Positions 25,642 through 34,833 are shown, counted from the stretch's first letter. The stretch is DNA of 64,000 nt from Erysipelothrix aquatica (GCF_009828775.2 NZ_WTSY02000009.1:1-64000); one strand, 5' to 3'. The notes: generated by a model from the sequence alone, not told the origin. Made by a program: numbers and translations.

Positions 25642-27016
25642 GATTAACATCCTCCAAAGGGTAAAGTGTTTTCAATGCTGAATCGTTAAGTGTCTTTATT
25701 TTAACATGGCCTTCAATATGTTGAGGGAAAAATCGCAGAGACAGTGTATATCGACCTTGGTTTATAAATATTTCCAAGGTAGATGTATCACGGAATACAT
25801 GAAGGTTTTTTAGTGGTTCATCGAGGCGAAGTGTTCGAGTTTCGCCTCGCTCAGTAGCATAAGTGTTTTTAAGTGCGCTACGATCAAGGGTCAATGTCTG
25901 TGTTGATGCATCATAACGAAGATTAATGCACTCATCTCGAAAATGATAAAGATCAATGTCCAAATCGCCTTGAATTGAATCGACAGTCAGTTCGTAGGAG
26001 CATAGTGGGGAATCAATGGGAACGGAATCTGTGCGAAGTGCAATGAGATTGGGGTGTGGCTGCTGATAGAGATGGTTATCAATCAGTGTAAGGACACGTG
26101 GTAGTGTTAATACATGAGCCCATCCATACTTATCACTTGGATATCCGCCTTCAGCAGCCCCCATCCATGCCAAGAGCACTCGTTGACCCGTCTGGTCAAT
26201 AAATGTCTGTGCGGCATAAAAATCAAAGCCATAATCGAGTAATTGAGGATTGGTATGATGGCTCATATCAAAATGAGTTGTGTCATATTCTCCGACAATG
26301 TAAGCATTGGGATAGATATTTGTATTCAATTGCGGAACATTCATGGCCCCTTGCGGACAAAATAGCAATATACCTTTTTGATCGAGTTCGAAATAATCAG
26401 GACATTCCCACATATAACCAAAAGATTGTAACCACGTCGTCAGTTCTTTGGCAAAATGCCAAGTTTTAAGATCTGTTGATGTATACAACAAAGCGGTTCC
26501 GGTCATATCTTGGCGTTGTGCTCCAAGAATCATCGCGTATCCTTGTGGAGTTGTGAAAACTTTGGGATCGCGAAAATGGTCAGTATATCCTTTTGGGATA
26601 TGGTCAATAACAACCTTTTTGTCCACAATGCCGTTTGAATCTAAGCGTGCGTTGAGTTGGTATGGAATACGGACATCGTCAAGTGTTCGAGTGTTTCCGG
26701 TGTAAAAAAGTTCAAGCGTGTCATCGACGATAAGCGCAGATCCGGAATAGGCACCGTGACTATCATAAATGGAGTCAGGTTGAAGAATTCGTTTATCTTG
26801 AGTCCAATGGACGAGGTCGGTTGATGTAACATGATTCCACGACTTTAAACCATGTGTTGGTCCATCTGGATGCCATTGATAAAAGACATGATAAACGCCA
26901 TCATGGTAAATTAAGCCATTGGGGTCGTTAAGAAGTCCGGTTGGTGGCTGAATATGAAATTGCGTGCGCCAATGATTATTGGTGATATGATTAAGAGTGT
27001 GTTTTGTATCTTTCAA
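25631..27016 (-). CDS. scrB: sucrose-6-phosphate hydrolase (GH32)
   Basis: This intracellular enzyme splits sucrose-6-phosphate delivered by the PTS into glucose-6-phosphate and fructose. The GH32 motifs are LLNDPNGLIY (nucleophile Asp), FRDPKVF and the acid Glu in WECPDYF, followed by a C-terminal beta-sandwich. I choose a TTG start at 27016 because GAGGT lies 7 bases upstream, giving 461 residues. Another TTG at 27037 has no ribosome binding site. It is the first gene of scrB-scrK. Confidence 0.93.
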   Translation of the reverse strand: MKDTKHTLNHITNNHWRTQFHIQPPTGLLNDPNGLIYHDGVYHVFYQWHPDGPTHGLKSWNHVTSTDLVHWTQDKRILQPDSIYDSHGAYSGSALIVDDTLELFYTGNTRTLDDVRIPYQLNARLDSNGIVDKKVVIDHIPKGYTDHFRDPKVFTTPQGYAMILGAQRQDMTGTALLYTSTDLKTWHFAKELTTWLQSFGYMWECPDYFELDQKGILLFCPQGAMNVPQLNTNIYPNAYIVGEYDTTHFDMSHHTNPQLLDYGFDFYAAQTFIDQTGQRVLLAWMGAAEGGYPSDKYGWAHVLTLPRVLTLIDNHLYQQPHPNLIALRTDSVPIDSPLCSYELTVDSIQGDLDIDLYHFRDECINLRYDASTQTLTLDRSALKNTYATERGETRTLRLDEPLKNLHVFRDTSTLEIFINQGRYTLSLRFFPQHIEGHVKIKTLNDSALKTLYPLEDVNHDL

Positions 27017-27050
27017 TGGATGTACCTCACAAGACAATATGTCGTTTTAA

Positions 27051-27066
27051 TGGGAACGATACCGCA
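27051..27066. promoter_or_regulatory. putative ScrR operator next to scrB
   Basis: The sequence TGGGAACGATACCGCA is an imperfect copy of the operator at 27169, sharing the GGnAACGATACC core. It lies 35 bases upstream of the scrB start. Confidence 0.55.
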
Positions 27067-27127
27067 TATTTAGCCTACCATATCTTAGTAAGGAGTGCAA
27101 TGGCGGCGGAAAAATTGTTGAAAGGGC

Positions 27128-27156
27128 TTGCTTTATCATAAAAACGGTGTTAATCT
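27128..27156 (+). promoter_or_regulatory. putative scrA promoter
   Basis: TTGCTT (27128-27133), a 17-bp spacer and TAATCT (27151-27156) place the start near 27163, just ahead of the operator. Confidence 0.5.
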
Positions 27157-27168
27157 GTGAATGTAAAC

Positions 27169-27184
27169 GTGGTAACGATACCAC
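27169..27184. promoter_or_regulatory. putative ScrR (LacI-family) operator before scrA
   Basis: GTGGTAACGATACCAC is a near-perfect 16-bp palindrome just after the expected scrA start, where bound repressor would block transcription. A weaker CcpA cre-like sequence (27161-27175) overlaps it. Confidence 0.65.
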
Positions 27185-27201
27185 ATTGTAGGAGGAACAA
27201 T

Positions 27202-28572
27202 ATGAACTATCAAGATATTGCAGCACGCATCCTTGAATCAGCGGGTGGCAAAGATAATATTCAAAATTTTGAGCACTGTGCGACCCGTCTACGTATTATT
27301 GTGAAAGATGATACGGTGGTCGATGTTGCAAAAGTTGATGCATTAAAAGAAGACATCGGTGGATACTTTTTCCAATCCGGACAGCATCAATTTATTATTG
27401 GAACAGGGAAAGTCAATTATGTTTATGAAGCGTTTCAAACACTTATGGGTAAAGCCCCTTCAGATACCAACTTTAAAGAAGATGCTTATGCAAATATGAA
27501 ACCGATGCAAAAGCTAATGCGAATCTTCGCCGATGTGCTCATTCCTTTAATCCCAGCCTTAGTGACAACAGGTTTGTTAATGGGGATTAGAGGTATGCTT
27601 ACAAACATGGGTGTCGAAATGTCAGTCGAATTCGCAACCTTGTTTGGAATGTTGACTGATATTGCCTTTGCATTCTTGCCGGTATTGATTACTTACTCTG
27701 CAACTAAACGTTTTGGTGGAAATCCAATTCTTGGAATCGTTGTCGGATTAATGATGGTCGCACCACAACTTCCAAATGCTTGGGCAGTTGCTACTGGTGG
27801 TGCTGAACCAATGGTAGTATCAATTTTCGGATTATCAATTAATATTGTAGGATATCAGGGATCCGTTTTACCTGGAATTTTTGCTGGATGGTTAGTTGCT
27901 TGGGTTGAACGTCATGTTCGTAAATATGTACCTGCTATGATGGACTTGATTGTTACACCATTTGTTTCCATTCTTGTATCTATTACAGTTGTACTCTTTG
28001 TGGTTGGGCCGATGCTGCATGGTGTCGAACAGTTTGCAACACATGGCGTACTACTTCTAACACAAATTCCGTTTGGAATTGGTCAGATCTTCTATGCTGC
28101 AATTCAGCAAGTGATTGTTATTACAGGAATGCACCATGCGCTTAGCGTTATCGAAATACAACTGATTACTGAAACAGGTGTTAACATACTACAACCATTG
28201 GGTACTGCATCAATGGCTGGACAATTTGGGGCGGCGATTGCTGTAGCAACATTAATGAGGAATAAGAAACAACAATCGAATGCAATTTCTGCTTCTGCTT
28301 CGACGTTGTTCGGAATTACTGAACCGTTACTCTTTGGTGTCACCTTGCCAAATCCCAAAGCTTTCGCAATGGGAATGGTTGGTGGAGCAGTCGGAGGGTT
28401 CGTAACATATATTCTCGGGGTAGCACCTGCAGGGATGGGAATTACATTCATCCCAGGACTTCTTCTCTATACACAATCTGTTGGAGCAATGATTGGTTAT
28501 CTCATAGTTATTGCAAGTTCATTTGCAACCGCATTTATCTTGACACGTATGTTTGTGAAAGTAGATCAATAA
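27202..28572 (+). CDS. scrA: sucrose-specific PTS EIIBC component
   Basis: This permease imports sucrose and phosphorylates it to sucrose-6-phosphate. The start at 27202 follows AGGAGGAAC, giving 456 residues. The N-terminal EIIB domain has the phosphorylated Cys26 in EHCATRLR, and the EIIC membrane domain spans ~100-456 with many membrane segments. No EIIA domain is attached, so a separate EIIA must supply phosphate. The gene is divergent from scrB-scrK with two shared operators between them. The sucrose assignment rests on the scrB and scrK context. Confidence 0.93.
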   Translation: MNYQDIAARILESAGGKDNIQNFEHCATRLRIIVKDDTVVDVAKVDALKEDIGGYFFQSGQHQFIIGTGKVNYVYEAFQTLMGKAPSDTNFKEDAYANMKPMQKLMRIFADVLIPLIPALVTTGLLMGIRGMLTNMGVEMSVEFATLFGMLTDIAFAFLPVLITYSATKRFGGNPILGIVVGLMMVAPQLPNAWAVATGGAEPMVVSIFGLSINIVGYQGSVLPGIFAGWLVAWVERHVRKYVPAMMDLIVTPFVSILVSITVVLFVVGPMLHGVEQFATHGVLLLTQIPFGIGQIFYAAIQQVIVITGMHHALSVIEIQLITETGVNILQPLGTASMAGQFGAAIAVATLMRNKKQQSNAISASASTLFGITEPLLFGVTLPNPKAFAMGMVGGAVGGFVTYILGVAPAGMGITFIPGLLLYTQSVGAMIGYLIVIASSFATAFILTRMFVKVDQ

Positions 28573-28577
28573 TGTAA

Positions 28578-28617
28578 AAACACCACGCTTTAGAAATGCG
28601 TGGTGTTTGTTTTTTTA
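28578..28617. terminator. terminator between scrA and scrR
   Basis: The stem AAACACCACGC/GCGTGGTGTTT (28578-28588 with 28598-28608) and the following Ts end scrA. On the minus strand it is also followed by five Ts, so it can end scrR as well. Confidence 0.85.
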
Positions 28618-28643
28618 TCATAAAGATCCAGAAGGGTCTTTTT

Positions 28644-29603
28644 TTATTTGCTTGAATTGCGTTCAATGAGTTCCAAATGAACTTGCTCAAGTGTAGAAGT
28701 GAAGTCTTTTTCTAACAGCGCTAACATAGCATTTGCCGCATTGCGACCTAAAGTTTGATAGTCAATGTGCAGTGTTGTAAGTGTTGGATGCATAAAGTGA
28801 CTTAAATCATAGTTACCAATTCCTACAACTTTTACTGTTTGGGGAACTTCGATGTGTTGGTCATGCAAATAGCGCAATGCACCAATCGCAATATTATCTG
28901 TGGCTCCAACTACAATATCAAATTTTACAGTTGCGGATTCGCGTTTCATAACCTCAAAGGCATCTGTTTGTTGGAATCCTGTGACGAGCGTACGGACGGG
29001 TTTATTCAAATGTTGTAAAAAACCTTGTTTTCGGGAAACACCTACCGCATGATCACTCTCGGATACAGAAAGATACAAAACATTTTGAACATCCAATGTA
29101 TTGACGTATTCCGCAACTTTTTTACCAATCTCAAAATCTTCTAAGGTAATAGAACGAGTCTGTGGATGATGTTGCCCTGTAAAAATAATGGGGGTTTGTG
29201 ATGCTTTCGCAATCGCAACATGATCATCCGTAATGGCATGTGCCATTACGATGATGCCATCAAATCCTTGGGTTGTGATTCGACGAAGATAGGTAATTTC
29301 ATCTTCTTCAATTGTATTTTTAGGAACGACAACCATTTGGTAACCATAGTGTGATAACACAGTATTCATACCATTCAGTGATTGAATGGATGTAAAGGAA
29401 TCCAAACGCGGCAATATAATAGCAATCAATTTACTTCGGTTGGTTTTTAATCCACGGGCAAAAACATTTGTTTGATAGCCTGTTTCTTCGATTGCTCGAC
29501 GGATTTTTTTCCGGTTTTCATCACTGACATATCCGTCATTCAGATAACGAGAAACAGTACTTTTAGAGACCCCAGCTACTCGAGCCACATCATTAATTGT
29601 CAT
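28644..29603 (-). CDS. scrR: LacI-family repressor of the sucrose genes
   Basis: This 319-residue regulator has an N-terminal LacI helix-turn-helix and hinge (MTINDVARVAGVSKSTVSRY, then ARGLKTNRSK) and a periplasmic-binding-protein-like effector domain. It is convergent with scrA. The palindromes at 27051 and 27169 are its likely targets. The effector is probably a sucrose breakdown product such as fructose or sucrose-6-phosphate, as in other ScrR systems. That last point is family knowledge. Confidence 0.9.
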   Translation of the reverse strand: MTINDVARVAGVSKSTVSRYLNDGYVSDENRKKIRRAIEETGYQTNVFARGLKTNRSKLIAIILPRLDSFTSIQSLNGMNTVLSHYGYQMVVVPKNTIEEDEITYLRRITTQGFDGIIVMAHAITDDHVAIAKASQTPIIFTGQHHPQTRSITLEDFEIGKKVAEYVNTLDVQNVLYLSVSESDHAVGVSRKQGFLQHLNKPVRTLVTGFQQTDAFEVMKRESATVKFDIVVGATDNIAIGALRYLHDQHIEVPQTVKVVGIGNYDLSHFMHPTLTTLHIDYQTLGRNAANAMLALLEKDFTSTLEQVHLELIERNSSK

Positions 29604-29675
29604 TCGATCACCTCTTCGTGTACCTCTATTATACGCATCTTGCTATTAAAAAGCGATGCAAAACTATTTAGGTGA

Positions 29676-29948
29676 TTAGTTCTTTGTATCCATGTTACAA
29701 TTCGAGTTCTTAAAAATAAGGGCAAGTGTTAAAAACAAAATAATAGTAAGTAAAAAAACAATAATCCAAGTATAGTTGTCGACGTAGTTATAAGCAAGAA
29801 AAGAGAATTCAGTGATACCCTGGTCTCCATGATCCATAAGAATATTTGATAAAGAAAGACTGTTGAACGTTCTTTTGATGAATACAATATAAAAGCATAG
29901 AACTGCATAAGCCCAGACAGTTCCGATAAGAAGTAGTGTTTTTTTCAT
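29676..29948 (-). CDS. small two-pass membrane protein
   Basis: This 90-residue protein starts at 29948 after AGGAGGT and has membrane segments at about 4-27 and 60-82, with a short loop between (SNILMDHGDQGITEF). I do not recognise the family. The gene lies between scrR and the GntR regulator, both also on the minus strand. A pair of direct repeats sits about 70-105 bases upstream of it. Confidence 0.6.
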   Translation of the reverse strand: MKKTLLLIGTVWAYAVLCFYIVFIKRTFNSLSLSNILMDHGDQGITEFSFLAYNYVDNYTWIIVFLLTIILFLTLALIFKNSNCNMDTKN

Positions 29949-30016
29949 GACAAGAGACCTCCTAATGTTGGTGCAATCCACAATAACAATAAAAGCATGG
30001 AAAGTCGATGGTCGCA

Positions 30017-30053
30017 GTTTAAGTTGCAAATTCCCACGTTTAAGTTGAGAATT
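30017..30053. repeat. two 16-bp direct repeats with 21-bp period
   Basis: GTTTAAGTTGCAAATT (30017-30032) and GTTTAAGTTGAGAATT (30038-30053) match at 14 of 16 positions. The 21-bp period and GTT core resemble LytTR-type regulator boxes, but the orientation is opposite to the adjacent small membrane protein gene, so the role is unclear. Confidence 0.5.
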
Positions 30054-30055
30054 GG

Positions 30056-30706
30056 TTAAAGTAAGGAGCCAGTTTCTTCGATCTGCGCGAACGCATAAGC
30101 TTGATATGCATCAAATAACTTCCGGGCACGTTTCGTGTCTTTTATTTTTAAGGCAGCAATGAATTCCGCGAGTTGTTGAATTGTTGTTTGTGGTTTGGGC
30201 GGTATTGTCTTCCGGTAGGTAGGATTGATGTAGACCGCAGATGTCATTGTTTGCAGAGAGACACGACGGGAAACATTGATAATGGTTTGATTATTGAGTG
30301 GTTCCATTAAGGTAATATAAATTTCGTGGATGGTTTCAGCATAGGCGACGATATCTCCTACATCACGATATTGATATCCAAGGGTACATAATTGATTAAG
30401 TAATGAAAAGTTAACCGTACCTTTACCAAGAAGTAACGGTTCGATTGCATTTGAAACAAAAAGAAGTAGCATTTGAGTCGCGTCTTTGACTTCAGAAGGG
30501 GTTGCCTGTCGGATGCGAATTCCTTTATTCCGATGATACGTTATTAAGTGATCTTGCTCTAACTGTTTTAGGGCATAGCGAACGGGTGTACGGCTAATAT
30601 TTAGCTGTTGTGAAAGGGTGACTTCTGAGTGATATTGGTCGCGTTTTAAATCGCCGTTTAGAATCATTTGACGTAAAACTGTATAGGTATTTTGTTCCGT
30701 ATTCAT
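30056..30706 (-). CDS. GntR-family transcriptional regulator (FCD-like)
   Basis: This 216-residue regulator has an N-terminal winged helix (LSQQLNISRTPVRYALKQLEQD) and an all-helical C-terminal domain of FadR/FCD type. It is divergent from the phosphonate-type ABC operon with 131 bases between, which suggests that it controls that operon. A GTAGTAT/ATACTAC inverted repeat in the gap is a candidate operator. Confidence 0.88.
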   Translation of the reverse strand: MNTEQNTYTVLRQMILNGDLKRDQYHSEVTLSQQLNISRTPVRYALKQLEQDHLITYHRNKGIRIRQATPSEVKDATQMLLLFVSNAIEPLLLGKGTVNFSLLNQLCTLGYQYRDVGDIVAYAETIHEIYITLMEPLNNQTIINVSRRVSLQTMTSAVYINPTYRKTIPPKPQTTIQQLAEFIAALKIKDTKRARKLFDAYQAYAFAQIEETGSLL

Positions 30707-30779
30707 GTATTTTCCTCTTAACTTTCTTTTAACAGAATCATTACGGTGAATCCCAAGACATAGTGTTATGATGACCTCA

Positions 30780-30808
30780 GTAGTATCCTATTGACAAACA
30801 AATACTAC
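30780..30808. promoter_or_regulatory. candidate operator and -35 box of the phn operon
   Basis: A 7-bp inverted repeat (30780-30786 GTAGTAT with 30802-30808 ATACTAC) flanks TTGACA at 30791-30796. No good -10 box follows at 17 bp, so the promoter itself is uncertain. A repressor bound to the repeat would cover the -35. Confidence 0.45.
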
Positions 30809-30837
30809 ACTATTTCCATTATAAACGGGAGGAAAAT

Positions 30838-31740
30838 ATGAAGATTTCAAAAATTATTTCGGGTGGTCTTGCCCTCTTTGCCCTTGTCGGTTGTAGTGCT
30901 CAAGGTCAAGAATCATTTACGATTGCATACTTACCGGTTGAGGACTCAATGGCGGTTCAAGAATTGAATACAGCCTTTCAAGAAGATTTATCTAAAGCAA
31001 TTAATATGGAAGTTAAATCGTATCAGACAACAAGTTATTCTGCAGCGATTGAAGCCGTTTCAAGTGGCAAAGTTGATATGGTGCAACTCACACCATTCTC
31101 GTATGTGGTGGCCCGAAACAAAGGCGGCGTTTCTTTAGTGGCCAATGTGGAGATGCCATCCATGGCAAATGACAATGGTTACGTCGCATGTTTCATTACA
31201 TCACAGGCTTCCGATATCCAATCTCTAGATGATGTTAAAGGAAAAACAATAGCCTTCGGTGATCCAGCTTCAACGACAGGACATCTTATTCCTAAATACA
31301 AATTATTAGTTGAATCGGGCGTTCCATTGGAAACATTAGAATCCTCATATTTTAAACAAATTCAATTTTCAGGTGGGCATGATAAAACGGTTATTGGTGT
31401 TGCTCAAGGAACGTATGATGTTGGTGCAACTTATTGCCAAATGCCACAAATTCTTGAAGATAATGGTGTGATTGACAAAGATAGCGTGCGTGTTATCGGT
31501 GGTGCGGGCAGTGAACTAGGTGTTGATATTAGTGCTGTTCCAGTCGTTGTTCGGGAAGATCTTGATGCTACGGTGAAACAACAAGTTCAAGATTTCCTAA
31601 TGGCATATTCAAATCCAGATTATTTCAAAAACCTTGGTATGAAAGATGGTAAGTATGGTGCACCCAATGATGCCTTATACGATGGCCTCGAAACAATGTC
31701 GAAAGAACTTAAACTTACTGAAGAAGCGATGTCGCAATGA
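30838..31740 (+). CDS. phnD: phosphonate-type ABC transporter binding lipoprotein (PhnD family)
   Basis: This 300-residue lipoprotein has lipobox LFALVGC. The mature region follows the PhnD layout: DMVQLTPFSYVVARN, GKTIAFGDPASTTGHL, and QFSGGHDKTVIGVAQG, whose Ser/His loop binds phosphonate, phosphite or phosphate esters in this family. It begins the operon phnD-phnE-phnE-phnC-phosphatase and overlaps the first permease by 4 bases. The natural ligand is not shown by the sequence. Confidence 0.9.
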   Translation: MKISKIISGGLALFALVGCSAQGQESFTIAYLPVEDSMAVQELNTAFQEDLSKAINMEVKSYQTTSYSAAIEAVSSGKVDMVQLTPFSYVVARNKGGVSLVANVEMPSMANDNGYVACFITSQASDIQSLDDVKGKTIAFGDPASTTGHLIPKYKLLVESGVPLETLESSYFKQIQFSGGHDKTVIGVAQGTYDVGATYCQMPQILEDNGVIDKDSVRVIGGAGSELGVDISAVPVVVREDLDATVKQQVQDFLMAYSNPDYFKNLGMKDGKYGAPNDALYDGLETMSKELKLTEEAMSQ

Positions 31741-32510
31741 TTCATACGCTTAAAGATAAGTGGCAAACATTATTGGTCTTGGTTTTTTTTGCAGGGCTCT
31801 ATATACTCGCAAGTCAAGCAATTGATTTTAATCTTGCAGTCTTTCTGACATCGATACCAGGTTTTATTCGATTTATTATCGTGGAGTTTTTACCGCCGAA
31901 CTTAACAGCGTTACCCCTTTATGTGGAACCAATTCTTAATACAATTTTTGTTTCCATTCTTGCCAGTGTTATCGGAGCCCTTCTTGCATTTGGGTTTGCA
32001 TTGTTGATTGCGAAACGAACGACACCATTTCCAAAAATTGCAATTGTGATACGTGGGGCTCTTGCCTTTGTCCGAAACATTCCAATGATGGTATGGGCAT
32101 CGCTATTTGTCATCATTGTGGGAATTGGTATTACAGCTGGAGTGGTTGCCCTTGTCTTTTTCTCAGTATCGTTTCTCAGTCGTGTGTTCGCAGATGCACT
32201 CGATGATATTGATAAAGGAACGTTAGAAGCGTTGCGTGCCAATGGCGCATCCAAGTTAGCATTGATTCATCACGTTATGATTCCAGAATTTCTTCCAACC
32301 TTTTACGGTTGGGTCTTATTTCTCTTTGAGATCAATATTAAAGCATCTTCCATCTTAGGGCTGGTAGGGGCAGGTGGATTAGGATACGAACTTAAAAAAT
32401 CACTGGATTTATTTAAGTATCATGATGCGAGTGCACTCATACTGGTGATTGTTGTATTGATGATCATGGTAGAAATTATTTCCAACAAAATTAGAAAGGC
32501 CATTTTATGA
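31737..32510 (+). CDS. phnE: phosphonate-type ABC permease 1
   Basis: This 257-residue integral membrane permease of the PhnE family has about six membrane segments and the cytoplasmic EAA loop (EALRANGASKLALIHHVMIP) that docks on the ATPase. It overlaps both neighbours by 4 bases, so it is tightly coupled. It pairs with the second permease as a heterodimer. Confidence 0.92.
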   Translation: MIHTLKDKWQTLLVLVFFAGLYILASQAIDFNLAVFLTSIPGFIRFIIVEFLPPNLTALPLYVEPILNTIFVSILASVIGALLAFGFALLIAKRTTPFPKIAIVIRGALAFVRNIPMMVWASLFVIIVGIGITAGVVALVFFSVSFLSRVFADALDDIDKGTLEALRANGASKLALIHHVMIPEFLPTFYGWVLFLFEINIKASSILGLVGAGGLGYELKKSLDLFKYHDASALILVIVVLMIMVEIISNKIRKAIL

Positions 32511-33343
32511 GACCCGAAGACTTAACCTTAACAACCTCAAAGCAGGTCGCAAGAAAACGCATTCGTGTGAAACATGGCCCAACACAACGGCAAAACCGAC
32601 GCTTTATGGTTGGGGCAACGATCCTTGTTATTGTGTCGTTGTGGTATGTAAAACTTGATTTCTCAATGTTTGTCGCGAACATCGATAAAACGTACGGAAT
32701 TATCGGGCGACTTTTGAATCCAAACTGGACCATGGCACTTCCGTATCTAACAAGTTTTATCGATACGCTTGCAATTGCCTTTGTCGCATTATTGACGGCA
32801 TTACTATTTGCTCTACCCATTGCTTATCTGACTGCATCCAATACAGCACCGTTTCCGAAGTTAGCTCGCGTCTTACTCACACTCTTTTCATTGATTCGGG
32901 CAGTACCGATAACGATTTGGGGGTTGGTTGGAGCTGCGAGTATTGGGTTTGGATCCCAAGCGGGCGTACTTGGCCTCTTTCTTCCAACGATTTCATACCT
33001 TGCGAGAATCTTGGCACATCGTATTGAAGAAGCAGGTTATGACATTATTGAAGCCATGAGTGCGAGTGGAACCCCCTGGCTTGTGATGGTGTTTCGTGGG
33101 ATCACCCAAGAGTTAATGCCACAACTGATCGCAACCGTCGCACTACGATTTGAATTAACAACATCAGAAACCATTTCGTTGGGAATGGTCGGAATTGCAG
33201 GTATTGGATACACCTTAAATATGTCGATAGGAACCTATAACTTTGAAAATGCAAGTATGGGGATCCTCATCATATTTATAGGAATGTGGATCACAGAATA
33301 TACAACCCGACGCATGGTGTCGTGGATTCGAAAGGAACGTTAG
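32507..33343 (+). CDS. phnE: phosphonate-type ABC permease 2
   Basis: This 278-residue permease has a basic N-terminal extension (ARKRIRVKHGPTQRQNRR) before six membrane segments. Its EAA loop reads EAMSASGTPWLVMVFRG. It is homologous to the preceding permease. Two PhnE-like genes side by side are common in Firmicutes. Confidence 0.92.
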   Translation: MRPEDLTLTTSKQVARKRIRVKHGPTQRQNRRFMVGATILVIVSLWYVKLDFSMFVANIDKTYGIIGRLLNPNWTMALPYLTSFIDTLAIAFVALLTALLFALPIAYLTASNTAPFPKLARVLLTLFSLIRAVPITIWGLVGAASIGFGSQAGVLGLFLPTISYLARILAHRIEEAGYDIIEAMSASGTPWLVMVFRGITQELMPQLIATVALRFELTTSETISLGMVGIAGIGYTLNMSIGTYNFENASMGILIIFIGMWITEYTTRRMVSWIRKER

Positions 33344-33344
33344 C

Positions 33345-34103
33345 ATGGAAGCAATCTTAGCAATGCATGATATTTCAATGATTTATCCGAATGGAACCCA
33401 GGCTCTAAAGGATGTAAATCTAACAATTTATGAGGGAGAGTTTATTGCAATTATTGGCCCTTCTGGGTCTGGTAAATCCACTTTACTACGCTCGATTAAT
33501 CGTCTGGTGACACCAACATCAGGCACGTTAAGCGTGAAAGATATCGAAGTCTTAACGGCTTCAAAGCATGAACTGCGAAATGTCCGTTCTCGCATCGGGA
33601 TGATCTTTCAAAATTATAATCTTGTACACCGATCAAGTGTTCTCGAGAATGTGCTTCATGGACGATTGGGCCAGATGTCAACCCTCAAAGGATTTATGGG
33701 ATTGTATTCCGAAAAAGACAAACGCCACGCAATTCGACTGTTAGAAGATATTGGATTGGGTGAAAAAGTATATGCTCGTGCAGATGCCTTATCAGGTGGT
33801 CAAATGCAACGTGTTGGGATATGCCGTGCATTATCACAAAATCCTGATTTGATGTTGGCGGATGAGCCCATTGCATCGTTAGATCCGAAAGCATCCAAAG
33901 ATGTCATGGATACGTTAAAGCGCGTTAACGAGGCACAAGGAATCACAACAATCGCAAACCTCCACCAAGTAGATGTGGCGAAACACTATGCAACGCGAAT
34001 CATTGCATTAAAACATGGACGCATTGTGTTTGATGACAGTCCAGACAAATTGAGTGATGCACACATTCATGATTTATACGAAAACATCGAGGAGAAACAC
34101 TAA
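33345..34103 (+). CDS. phnC: phosphonate-type ABC ATPase
   Basis: This 252-residue ATPase has Walker A GPSGSGKSTL, Q-loop QNYNLV, signature LSGGQMQRVGICRAL, Walker B LMLADEPIASLD and a switch His in NLHQVD. Length and motifs are standard for PhnC. It ends one base into the phosphatase gene (TAATG). Confidence 0.94.
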   Translation: MEAILAMHDISMIYPNGTQALKDVNLTIYEGEFIAIIGPSGSGKSTLLRSINRLVTPTSGTLSVKDIEVLTASKHELRNVRSRIGMIFQNYNLVHRSSVLENVLHGRLGQMSTLKGFMGLYSEKDKRHAIRLLEDIGLGEKVYARADALSGGQMQRVGICRALSQNPDLMLADEPIASLDPKASKDVMDTLKRVNEAQGITTIANLHQVDVAKHYATRIIALKHGRIVFDDSPDKLSDAHIHDLYENIEEKH

Positions 34104-34798
34104 TGCAAAAACGCTATCGTTTTAAACAGGTTCATAATTTCCGTGATTTGGGTGGATATCCATTAGCGAATGGTTCCCAAACGAAATGGAATGCACTATT
34201 TAGATCGGATGACATGGGTCTATTAAGACCCGAAGAAGTTATGTATCTTGAGCAACGTGGACTTCAAACTGTCATTGACTTGCGTCATCAAGAAGAGCTA
34301 GCCCAGAGTCCGAATCCTTTTGCGGTTCATGAAACAATTGCATATTACAATCACAGTGTCTCCAATTTAGATCTAAATCCCGACCCAAGTCTGAAATTGG
34401 GCGATATGTATGTCATGATGATGGACGATCATGCGTTTATTCGCAATGTTTTCAACACGATAGCGGAAAGTGAAGGTCCCGTCGTATTTCATTGCTCTGC
34501 GGGAAAAGATCGGACAGGTATCATCGCAGCGACACTTCTTGGTTTAATGGGGGTTGAACACCGAGATATTATCAACGACTACCAACAATCCTATATCAAT
34601 ATCAAAGATCGTTTTCAAACTATGGATCCTGAATTAAATCACCGATACATGAATTTAATGAAATCAGAACCGGAAGCCATTGAACAGTTCCTGCATGCGA
34701 TTCATGACCGTTATGGCTCGTTTGTATCATATCTTTCTACAGTCGGTGTGGATGTCACAGTCCAAGACCAAATTGTCAAAAAATTTACCTCAAAATAA
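34103..34798 (+). CDS. tyrosine-phosphatase-like enzyme (Y_phosphatase3 family)
   Basis: This 231-residue cytosolic protein has the P-loop HCSAGKDRTGI (catalytic Cys and Arg) and an N-terminal NFRDLGGYPLANG motif typical of the Y_phosphatase3 group (Listeria LipA-like). It carries no signal peptide. Co-translation with the ABC ATPase indicates that it acts on the imported phosphorus compound or on a signalling phosphate linked to the transporter. The substrate is unknown. Confidence 0.88.
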   Translation: MQKRYRFKQVHNFRDLGGYPLANGSQTKWNALFRSDDMGLLRPEEVMYLEQRGLQTVIDLRHQEELAQSPNPFAVHETIAYYNHSVSNLDLNPDPSLKLGDMYVMMMDDHAFIRNVFNTIAESEGPVVFHCSAGKDRTGIIAATLLGLMGVEHRDIINDYQQSYINIKDRFQTMDPELNHRYMNLMKSEPEAIEQFLHAIHDRYGSFVSYLSTVGVDVTVQDQIVKKFTSK

Positions 34799-34804
34799 CA
34801 CGAA

Positions 34805-34833
34805 AGGCCACTTATTAGGTGGCCTCATTTTTT
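34805..34833 (+). terminator. terminator of the phn-type operon
   Basis: A GGCCAC/GTGGCC stem (34806-34811 with 34819-34824) is followed by a T-rich tract. Confidence 0.85.
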
